Below the pieces are notes generated by a model that ran no database searches, was not told where the DNA came from, and worked only from the letters and a program-made list of their open reading frames with translations. DNA of 7,865 nucleotides from an uncultured Mordavella sp. (GTDB lineage Bacteria; Bacillota; Clostridia; Lachnospirales; Lachnospiraceae): contig CABPCP010000096.1 in NCBI GenBank assembly GCA_902406105.1, forward strand, positions 1 through 7,865, in the 5' to 3' direction. Both the position numbers and the translations under genes were made by a program. Numbering within the stretch: position 1 is the stretch's first letter; each line of letters begins with the position of its first letter. Shown piece by piece: positions 1-4,790 of this stretch.

Positions 1-27
1 GGGGATTTTTAAAAATCCCCCGGCCCC
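1..27. repeat. Palindromic repeat, copy 1, cut by the window edge
   Basis: These 27 bases are identical to the right-hand 27 bases of the complete 34-base palindrome at 894-927. The first seven bases of the palindrome would lie outside the window. The copy sits six bases after the proC stop codon (minus strand). Like both sides of copy 2, its flank continues as two variable bases and then TTGA (28-33). An RNA transcript could fold into a very stable hairpin. Its U-run lies inside the stem and not after it, so it is not a standard intrinsic terminator, although it may still mark the 3' end of the transcript. Confidence 0.8.
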
Positions 28-33
28 ATTTGA

Positions 34-831
34 CTAAAGCTTCTTGGATTTCTCTGTCGCGGCATTGATACATTCTATAACAGCGCCCCTCATTCCGCCC
101 TTTTCCAAGGCTTCGCAGCCTTCGATGGTGGTCCCGCCAGGAGAGGTTACCATGTCTTTCAGCTGGCCGGGATGAATGTCTTTTTCCAGGATCATTTTGG
201 CGGTCCCCAGACATGTCTGAGCGGCCAGCCGATAAGCGGTGGCACGGGGGAGGCCTTGTTTTACGCCGCCGTCAGCCATTGCCTCAATGAACATGGCGAT
301 ATAGGCCGGGCCGCCGCCATTCAGGGCGCAGGCGGCATCGATCAAATGCTCGGGAATCAATTCCACAATTCCGATCGCTTCACAGATAGAGCGGACCGCC
401 GCTAATTCATCCTCTGTGAAATCGTTGTCGGAGCAGAAGGCGAACGCTCCCTCAGACACCATGGCCGGAGTGTTTGGCATGGTGCGCAGAATACGGGGAG
501 TACCGGTGATCATAGAGCGCAGGCGCGCTACGGTAATGCCGGCCACAATAGACATGACAGCTTTGCCGTCGAGGGCATCGCCGCACTGCGCTAAAGTTTC
601 GGATGCATATTGGGGTTTTACGCCGAGAATGATAATGTCACTGTTTTTACAGACGTCTTCACAGTCTTTGGCAAGGTTGACACCCCAGCTTTCAGCCTTA
701 TCCATAGCGGCAGGACTAACGTCATATACAAACGAGTTCTCCTTTGGAAGGACACCGCTGTCCAGCGCGCCGGAGAGAATGGCGCCTCCCATATTTCCAC
801 ATCCGATCATTCCGATTTTTTTGGTAATCAT
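34..831 (-). CDS. proC: Pyrroline-5-carboxylate reductase (ProC)
   Basis: This enzyme makes the last step of proline synthesis in the cytoplasm: NAD(P)H-dependent reduction of 1-pyrroline-5-carboxylate to L-proline. The 265-residue length is normal for the family. Visible motifs are the N-terminal Rossmann dinucleotide loop IGMIGCGNMGGA (6-17), GVKPQ (70-74), MPNTPA (118-123), the ALNGGGPAY segment (169-177), and the P5CR signature around DMVTSPGGTTIEG (226-238). The ATG start is preceded by a perfect AGGAGG (839-844) with a 7-base spacer. The gene follows the M20 hydrolase on the same strand, 77 bases away and separated by the palindromic repeat, so co-transcription is uncertain. The TAG stop abuts the flank of the other repeat copy. 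The proB and proA genes are not in the window. The family call is secure. Confidence 0.97.
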   Translation of the reverse strand: MITKKIGMIGCGNMGGAILSGALDSGVLPKENSFVYDVSPAAMDKAESWGVNLAKDCEDVCKNSDIIILGVKPQYASETLAQCGDALDGKAVMSIVAGITVARLRSMITGTPRILRTMPNTPAMVSEGAFAFCSDNDFTEDELAAVRSICEAIGIVELIPEHLIDAACALNGGGPAYIAMFIEAMADGGVKQGLPRATAYRLAAQTCLGTAKMILEKDIHPGQLKDMVTSPGGTTIEGCEALEKGGMRGAVIECINAATEKSKKL

Positions 832-887
832 AAAAATTCCTCCTTTGGTATTTGGGACAAATTATTTGAAAAAGGGACAGGGCATTT

Positions 888-933
888 TCAATTGGGGCCG
901 GGGGATTTTTAAAAATCCCCCGGCCCCGATTGA
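888..933. repeat. Complete palindromic repeat between M20 gene and proC
   Basis: The core at 894-927 is a perfect 34-base palindrome: GGGGCCGGGGGATTTTT followed directly by its reverse complement. Pairing continues outward to 888 and 933 with a single T/G mismatch (893/928). The minus-strand reading frame of the upstream hydrolase runs into it, and its TAA stop (909-911) comes from the central ATTTTTAAAAAT. The same sequence recurs at the left window edge after proC. Two copies less than 900 bases apart, both at gene 3' ends, suggest a dispersed palindromic repeat family (REP/MITE-like) or a shared transcript-end hairpin. No transposase is present nearby. Confidence 0.88.
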
Positions 934-2192
934 TGAATCCAGGCCCGGGTTCCTTCTGCCATACACCTGGCAGCATACAACATTCCTTTATGGCCGATGC
1001 TCATCCCGGCCTGCCGGGCGGCAGCCCAGTGATGCAGCGGGGTCCCCCTGCACATGGTGGCCGCGCTTAAGGTAATAAGGGGGACGGTATGGCTGACTTC
1101 AGCGGCATCGGTGCCGATGGAGATGGGGACGGGCTCGTCCTCTAAGGGCTCTAATCCCCGGAAATATTCGCCGCCGTTATCAAGTCCGGCCTGTCGGCTG
1201 ATTTCTGCCGCAAAGTCCAACTCTTCCTGGGTATATTCAGGAGTAGGGATCTGTGTCATGACCTTATAATATAATTCCGTCAGAGGCCGGTAGATCTTCA
1301 TTTCTTTACAGCTTGCCACAAGCTCGATATCTACCGTTGTGCCTGTCATGAGGGCAGCGCCTCTGGCGCAGTCATCTACCCTCCGGGAGGCATCATCGGT
1401 CCGGGAGCGCAGGCTGGAGCGGATGAAATAGTTGGTCTTAGCAAAATCAGGAACTACGTTGGCAGGCTGTCCATTGTCGATGTAGGCATAGTGCATGCGC
1501 ACGTCTCCTGGAACATGCTCCCGCAGATAGTTGACGCCGATGTTCATAAGCTCCGCCGCATCCAAGGCGCTGCGGCCGTCTTCCGGGGATTTGGAAGCGT
1601 GGGCGCTGACGCCGTGGAAGGTATAGTTCTTAATATCCTGGGCCTGCCAGATATCATTGCTGACCCGGTTGCGGTCAAAGGGATGCCAGGTGACAGCCAG
1701 ATCCAGGTCATTAAAGACGCCTTTCTGATTCATGATGATCTTGCCGGACATGATCTCTTCCGCGGGACACCCATAGACTCTCAGCGTACCGGCAACACCG
1801 TTTTGCTCCATATCCGCTTTTAAGGCGCAGGCCGCGGCCGCCGCTCCGGTTCCCAGCAGGTTGTGGCCGCAGGCGTGTCCGAGTTCCGCCAGGGCGTCGT
1901 ACTCTGCCAGAAATCCAATGATGGGCTTTCCTAACATATCCCTGGGCGCCTTTCCCTGGCGATTCGATGGTTCATTGCTCCACTGAGCGGTAAAGGCGGT
2001 CTCGATTCCGGCGGTACCCCGCTCCACCGTGAAGCCATGTCTTTCCAGAAATGCGGCCAGATACTCGGAAGACCGGACTTCCTGGTAAGCAAGCTCTGGA
2101 TGCTGGAAAATGTAGTCCGCGGTTTCGGTCAGTTCCTCCCGGTGAGAATCCAGCCAGGAGGCAATCCTATTTTCAGAAGTCTGCTGTTCCAC
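909..2192 (-). CDS. M20 family amidohydrolase, AbgB-like
   Basis: A cytoplasmic metal-dependent amidohydrolase of the peptidase M20 family, most like p-aminobenzoyl-glutamate hydrolase subunit B (AbgB). The true substrate is unknown. Metal-site motifs are visible: HPELAYQE (31-38), EYDAL (97-101), GHACGHN (105-111) and the catalytic-base region PAEE (143-146). The lid domain has FHGVSAHASKSPEDGRSALDA, and near the C-terminus come GTDAAEVSHTVPL and GTPLHHW, the latter matching the AbgB GTP-x-H-x-W pattern. I chose GTG at 2192 because the AAAGGAG site lies 7 bases upstream; the in-frame TTG at 2198 is only one base from that site. The product is 427 residues, shorter than E. coli AbgB (about 480). 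Its last residues, SGPGDF, and its stop are encoded by the palindromic repeat. The gene follows the ATC-hydrolase-like gene by 40 bases, suggesting an operon and a shared pathway. Confidence 0.9.
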   Translation of the reverse strand: MEQQTSENRIASWLDSHREELTETADYIFQHPELAYQEVRSSEYLAAFLERHGFTVERGTAGIETAFTAQWSNEPSNRQGKAPRDMLGKPIIGFLAEYDALAELGHACGHNLLGTGAAAAACALKADMEQNGVAGTLRVYGCPAEEIMSGKIIMNQKGVFNDLDLAVTWHPFDRNRVSNDIWQAQDIKNYTFHGVSAHASKSPEDGRSALDAAELMNIGVNYLREHVPGDVRMHYAYIDNGQPANVVPDFAKTNYFIRSSLRSRTDDASRRVDDCARGAALMTGTTVDIELVASCKEMKIYRPLTELYYKVMTQIPTPEYTQEELDFAAEISRQAGLDNGGEYFRGLEPLEDEPVPISIGTDAAEVSHTVPLITLSAATMCRGTPLHHWAAARQAGMSIGHKGMLYAARCMAEGTRAWIHQSGPGDF

Positions 2193-2198
2193 GATCAA

Positions 2199-2206
2199 TC
2201 TCCTTT
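2199..2206 (-). promoter_or_regulatory. Ribosome binding site setting a GTG start for the M20 gene
   Basis: The minus strand reads AAAGGAGA here. The spacing is 7 bases to GTG (2192) but only one base to the in-frame TTG (2198). The GTG is therefore the better start. Confidence 0.75.
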
Positions 2207-2232
2207 CTCAATGATGGCGGCTCTTTGTGTCA

Positions 2233-2937
2233 TCAGTCCTTGGGGGGATAGAGACCGTCCAGCACATCCAGATATTCGCTTCCGAATGTTTGGACATAGT
2301 CCTCAAGAGCCATGGCTACCGCTTTTTCCCCGTCCGCGCCCAAATCTTCGATCAGTGTATTGCTTATAGTGTACCTGAGGTGGGCGGTATGGAAATTGAA
2401 GTCTTTCATACAGGAAGCGCCCAGTTCCTGCTTCTTCTTGGCCAATGCCTGATTTTCTTTTGGGCTTAATGGGCAGCCCCAATCGAATTCACACCGTTCT
2501 CCGCCCCAGCTCATAGCCGTGGTGGTCGGGGTACAGACGTATTTATCCTGGTAGCCCTGATAAACGGCGTTGTCTACATTAACGCAGTATAGTTTCCCGT
2601 ACTCCGTCAGTCCGTGTTTTGCCCAGGCGTCACACCAGGCGCATTTGGAAATATAGGTCTGGAGGGTAGGCTCTGTGCGGATCTGTCCGAATTCCATCTG
2701 CCCGTCATAGTCTGGTTTCCATTCGCCATAAGCCTGATTGGTCATGATGTTCAATTCATCTCCGCGGGCAAGAGCATTTGCGGCCATGCGCCGACCGCGT
2801 TCGTTTCCATAGAGAGTCATTCCTCTGAGAATCGATTCTTCCCCTTTCTTTCCGCATAATTCTACCGCGTTTTTCGCCAGAAACGCAAAGAGGACGGCAT
2901 GGTGCTCGATCTTGCAGGAAACAGGTTCTTTTGTCAT
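2233..2937 (-). CDS. L-2-amino-thiazoline-4-carboxylate hydrolase-like protein
   Basis: A 234-residue soluble protein that I recognise as the ATC hydrolase family. The characterised Pseudomonas member opens the thiazoline ring of L-2-amino-thiazoline-4-carboxylate to give N- or S-carbamoyl-L-cysteine. Most family members are untested, so the substrate here is inferred. Family-like features are the Cys/Trp cluster KCAWCDAW (98-105), YCVNVD (117-122), VCTPTTT (134-140) and ERCEFDWGC (147-155). Nine cysteines in total is high for a cytoplasmic protein. No signal peptide or membrane segment is seen. The N- and C-terminal helical parts resemble each other (residues 12-52 and 182-223). The ATG at 2937 is chosen because GGAAAGGAG (2945-2953) lies 7 bases upstream; a TTG 12 codons earlier falls in a hairpin and lacks such a site. 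The M20 hydrolase gene follows after 40 bases. Confidence 0.82.
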   Translation of the reverse strand: MTKEPVSCKIEHHAVLFAFLAKNAVELCGKKGEESILRGMTLYGNERGRRMAANALARGDELNIMTNQAYGEWKPDYDGQMEFGQIRTEPTLQTYISKCAWCDAWAKHGLTEYGKLYCVNVDNAVYQGYQDKYVCTPTTTAMSWGGERCEFDWGCPLSPKENQALAKKKQELGASCMKDFNFHTAHLRYTISNTLIEDLGADGEKAVAMALEDYVQTFGSEYLDVLDGLYPPKD

Positions 2938-2944
2938 ATTGTTG

Positions 2945-2953
2945 CTCCTTTCC
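2945..2953 (-). promoter_or_regulatory. Ribosome binding site of the ATC-hydrolase-like gene
   Basis: The minus strand reads GGAAAGGAG, 7 bases before the ATG at 2937. This decides the start against the upstream in-frame TTG at 2973. Confidence 0.8.
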
Positions 2954-2955
2954 AG

Positions 2956-2976
2956 GCATTGGGTCTTAGCCAATGC
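2956..2976 (-). other. 5'-UTR hairpin before the ATC-hydrolase-like gene
   Basis: GCATTGG and CCAATGC form a perfect 7-base-pair stem around a 7-base loop. It lies between the putative promoter at 2996-3001 and the ribosome binding site at 2945-2953. There is no T-run after it, so it is not a terminator. It could modulate translation or message stability, but no known riboswitch core is recognised. Confidence 0.4.
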
Positions 2977-2995
2977 AGCTTTATGTCATAAGAAA

Positions 2996-3001
2996 ATTAT
3001 A
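2996..3001 (-). promoter_or_regulatory. Putative -10 box for the hydrolase operon
   Basis: A perfect TATAAT on the minus strand lies 58 bases upstream of the ATG at 2937. The -35 region at the usual distance (3019-3024, TGCACT) is a poor match, so an activator or a weak promoter is possible. The site gives the hydrolase pair a start of transcription separate from the upstream membrane-protein gene. Confidence 0.4.
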
Positions 3002-3062
3002 CTACAAACAGGGGCAGAAGTGCAGATGGATTTGGAAGGCAAAGAGAAAAGCCGGGAAAAGA

Positions 3063-3581
3063 TCAGGCCGGCGGGAAGAACAGGGGAATATTGGGAGGGA
3101 AACAGGTAAAGAGAAAGAAACATAAGGTCACAGAAAGCCACAGGGTAAAGATTACATTGACAGACGGAACAAAGACAAGGGAGCGGCAGAAATATCGGGA
3201 TACGGCAAAGGACAGGAATACGCTCAGACAAAAGATCAAAAGATCGAGCATCAGAAAATGTCGCCCCAAGATTCCCGTATAGGTATAAAAAAGGACCAAG
3301 ATAAGACAGAGACCGCAGATGACGCCCCAAAAACGGCAAAAGAAGAAACGGCATCCATTGCGGGGATGTCGGAAGAAGGACCATATAGAAAGGAAAAGAA
3401 ATGGGAAAAATAAAAGTTTTAAATGTTCCCAAGGAGATTCGCTGACTGGACAGAAAAGGGCGGCCAGCGCAGATCCGCCGGACCACTGGTAAAAGAAGTG
3501 GCAGACAGATCCAAGCAGAATCACAGCCGCGATGGCGGGAAGATCCCGTCGGTTTATGTATGTAGATAAAAACTTCCGCAT
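3063..3581 (-). CDS. DUF6512-like small integral membrane protein
   Basis: A 172-residue polytopic membrane protein of unknown function, which I match from memory to the DUF6512 family of Clostridia. About five hydrophobic segments are visible, near residues 14-30, 56-72, 84-104, 110-127 and 143-160. The landmarks are CHFFYQWSGG (27-36), the PVSESPWEHLK block (45-55), YTYTGILG (99-106) and a C-terminal FPPNIPLF (161-168). The protein stops at PPA, four residues after this. From memory, relatives often run a little further, so the tail may be shortened. The ATG follows a G-run (AGGGGGGG) that is an imperfect ribosome binding site. The next minus-strand gene begins 125 bases downstream, and I see no terminator between them. 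The coding strand is strongly pyrimidine-rich because of the many Phe, Leu, Ser and Cys codons. Function cannot be inferred. Confidence 0.75.
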   Translation of the reverse strand: MRKFLSTYINRRDLPAIAAVILLGSVCHFFYQWSGGSALAALFCPVSESPWEHLKLLFFPFLFLSIWSFFRHPRNGCRFFFCRFWGVICGLCLILVLFYTYTGILGRHFLMLDLLIFCLSVFLSFAVSRYFCRSLVFVPSVNVIFTLWLSVTLCFFLFTCFPPNIPLFFPPA

Positions 3582-3601
3582 ATGATACCCCCCCTATTCC
3601 A

Positions 3602-3632
3602 AATATATGAAAAGAAGAGAAAAAATATGCAA
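3602..3632 (-). promoter_or_regulatory. Possible weak promoter for the DUF6512-like gene
   Basis: The minus strand has TTGCAT at 3627-3632 and TATATT at 3602-3607. The 19-base spacer is longer than ideal; CATATA at 17 bases is the alternative -10. The -35 hexamer is the same as that of the divergent tRNA promoter. The region is AT-rich, so chance matches are likely. Confidence 0.25.
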
Positions 3633-3649
3633 AAAAGGAGAAAAAATCC

Positions 3650-3678
3650 TTGCATAAGAAAGAGAAATGTTATATAAT
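3650..3678 (+). promoter_or_regulatory. Sigma-A-like promoter of the tRNA-Lys gene
   Basis: TTGCAT (3650-3655) and a perfect TATAAT (3673-3678) are separated by exactly 17 bases. Transcription would start near 3685, leaving a leader of roughly 38 bases before the tRNA. That leader contains a short imperfect hairpin around GGAATTCC. Confidence 0.7.
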
Positions 3679-3722
3679 ATTTTCTGCGTCAGGGAATTCC
3701 TGGTGCGAAAAATCAAAGAAAC

Positions 3723-3795
3723 GCGCGATTAGCTCAGCTGGCAGAGCACCTGACTCTTAATCAGGGTGTCCAGGGTTCGAACCCCTGATCGCGCA
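3723..3795 (+). tRNA. tRNA-Lys (anticodon CTT)
   Basis: The cloverleaf is complete. The acceptor stem is GCGCGAT paired with ATCGCGC, and the D arm is GCTC/GAGC. The anticodon stem CCTGA/TCAGG encloses the loop CTCTTAA, giving anticodon CTT for lysine AAG codons. The T arm is CAGGG-TTCGAAC-CCCTG. The discriminator base is A at 3795, and the next bases are CTT, so CCA is not encoded and must be added by the CCA-adding enzyme. The gene is solitary, with its own promoter upstream and a terminator downstream. No att-like duplication of its 3' end is seen in the window. Confidence 0.96.
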
Positions 3796-3827
3796 CTTAG
3801 AAATCGCTGTTTTTGCGGACATTGCGA

Positions 3828-3850
3828 GCCGTGGGGACGGCGGTTTTTTT
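3828..3850 (+). terminator. Intrinsic terminator of the tRNA-Lys transcript
   Basis: GCCGT and ACGGC form a 5-base-pair GC-rich stem with a GGGG loop. It is followed by GG and seven T's (3844-3850). The position, 32 bases after the tRNA, fits the end of a single-gene transcript. Confidence 0.72.
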
Positions 3851-4012
3851 GTGCCGAAAATGGCGGATTTGCGAGGTTTCCATGCTTGCGACAGAAAAAG
3901 CACGAGGCAGAGCAAGGCGAAAAGAAAAATTGGACGGCAGGAACCCTTTTGCTCTTATTCCAGCGATGAGGCGAAAGAGTTTGCCCATCTCCAACGAGAG
4001 ATAAGGGATACA

Positions 4013-4606
4013 TCAGGAATGTCTTACGGATAAGTCCGGATAGAAACCTCTCAGTGTATTCATGATGAGCTTAAATGTAAGATCGGCCATATGCTGGGGA
4101 CTTACAGAAGATCCTTCGGACAGCCAGGCCTTGACCAGACCGATACAGCCGGAGAGACAGAAGGCGTAGTAGTATGTCAGATCATCCATCTTCTCCGGAA
4201 ATGTTTCCTTCAGGGCGTTCAGGCTGTGCTCGGAGAGGATATCCTCAATCCGGTGCAGAAAAGATATATCACCGTTTGGGCCCAGGAGAGCGGCGCAGAT
4301 ATCCCGGTTTTCCGCGAGGATGGAAAAAATATCCTCGATGAACGGAAAGCTGTCTTCGTTGAACGGACTTACTGGATGGGTATGGATCAGATCTTCGATG
4401 TCTCCGGTCAGTTCGTTTTCAATCTTTTCCATCATGTCATAGATATCCGCATAGTGCAGATAAAAAGTGGAGCGGTTGATGTCCACTTTTTCTACGAGTT
4501 CTTTGACCGTGATCTCTTTTAAACTCTTTTCTTTCAGAAGTTCGGCCAATCCCTGACGGAGCTGGGCTCTTGTCTTGCGAACCCGCCGGTCCATATTTTT
4601 TGACAT
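4013..4606 (-). CDS. TetR/AcrR-family transcriptional regulator
   Basis: A 197-residue one-component regulator. The N-terminal TetR DNA-binding domain is clear: RRVRKTRAQLRQGLAELL (7-24), then the helix-turn-helix around EITVKELVEKVDINRSTFYLHY (31-52), with the typical STFYxHY recognition helix. The all-helical C-terminal part (about 60-190) resembles the TetR_C_8/DhaS type and would bind an unknown ligand or mediate dimerisation. An AGGAGG site lies 9 bases before the ATG at 4606. It is divergent from the YhgE/Pip gene, the usual arrangement for a local repressor, and the intergenic region carries palindromes that could be its operators. I did not resolve a confident promoter for this gene, and I see no terminator after it. 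The ligand is unknown. Confidence 0.92.
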   Translation of the reverse strand: MSKNMDRRVRKTRAQLRQGLAELLKEKSLKEITVKELVEKVDINRSTFYLHYADIYDMMEKIENELTGDIEDLIHTHPVSPFNEDSFPFIEDIFSILAENRDICAALLGPNGDISFLHRIEDILSEHSLNALKETFPEKMDDLTYYYAFCLSGCIGLVKAWLSEGSSVSPQHMADLTFKLIMNTLRGFYPDLSVRHS

Positions 4607-4654
4607 GAAACATTTCCTCCTTTAAAAATAATAGACACCGCATTGTTTGCTTAT

Positions 4655-4687
4655 CCATTAACAGACAGAGTACTGCTGCATTAATGG
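4655..4687. promoter_or_regulatory. Wide inverted repeat upstream of the YhgE promoter
   Basis: CCATTAA (4655-4661) and TTAATGG (4681-4687) form a perfect 7-base inverted repeat with a 19-base spacer that contains the palindrome AGTACT. It ends directly before the -35 box of the YhgE promoter and lies in the leader or promoter zone of the divergent TetR gene. It may be a second operator, but its wide spacing makes it weaker evidence than the site at 4735-4766. Confidence 0.35.
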
Positions 4688-4716
4688 TTGTATTTTTTTT
4701 ATGATTTTACTATAAT
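4688..4716 (+). promoter_or_regulatory. Promoter of the YhgE/Pip gene
   Basis: TTGTAT (4688-4693) and a perfect TATAAT (4711-4716) are separated by 17 bases, with a T-tract in the spacer. The predicted start of transcription is near 4723. An ATG at 4719 therefore cannot be the usual translation start, which supports the ATG at 4791. Confidence 0.65.
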
Positions 4717-4734
4717 TCATGATGTTAAAAAAAT

Positions 4735-4766
4735 CAACACAATATCTATTAATAGAGTTAATGTTG
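4735..4766. promoter_or_regulatory. Candidate TetR operator, nested palindrome
   Basis: A perfect 12-base palindrome, TCTATTAATAGA (4745-4756), is flanked on both sides by 5 bases and then by the inverted pair CAACA (4735-4739) and TGTTG (4762-4766). All share the same centre, between 4750 and 4751. It starts about 12 bases downstream of the predicted YhgE start of transcription, where a bound dimer (or two) would block RNA polymerase. The adjacent divergent TetR gene makes that protein the likely binder. Confidence 0.55.
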
Positions 4767-4790
4767 CAAAAAGAAAGGGGACAGGAGACA

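Noticed and set aside
894..927. Standard intrinsic terminator
   Set aside because: The U/A run lies in the centre of the hairpin and not after a GC stem, and the sequence is duplicated, so a repeat is the better call. A role at transcript ends remains possible.
416..1075. 219-codon plus-strand frame
   Set aside because: It is antisense to proC, crosses the palindromic repeat and runs into the M20 gene. It is explained as a GC-driven shadow frame.
3091..3282. Lysine- and arginine-rich plus-strand ORF of 63 codons
   Set aside because: It arises from the purine-rich antisense of the membrane-protein gene and has no family features.
2986..3486. 166-codon minus-strand frame overlapping the DUF6512-like gene
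   Set aside because: It is a shadow frame. The overlapping frame has clear membrane helices and the WEHLK motif, while this one has neither a start signal nor motifs.
3723..3795. tRNA-Lys as an integration site
   Set aside because: No duplication of the tRNA 3' end, integrase or phage gene is visible in the window.
3729..4013. 94-codon minus-strand frame across the tRNA and terminator
   Set aside because: It reads through the tRNA-Lys gene in antisense, has no ribosome binding site, and its product has no family-like composition.
4719..4790. 24-residue N-terminal extension of the YhgE protein
   Set aside because: The ATG at 4719 lies at the predicted transcription start, with no ribosome binding site. 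The extension crosses the operator palindrome, and the conserved family N-terminus begins at 4791.
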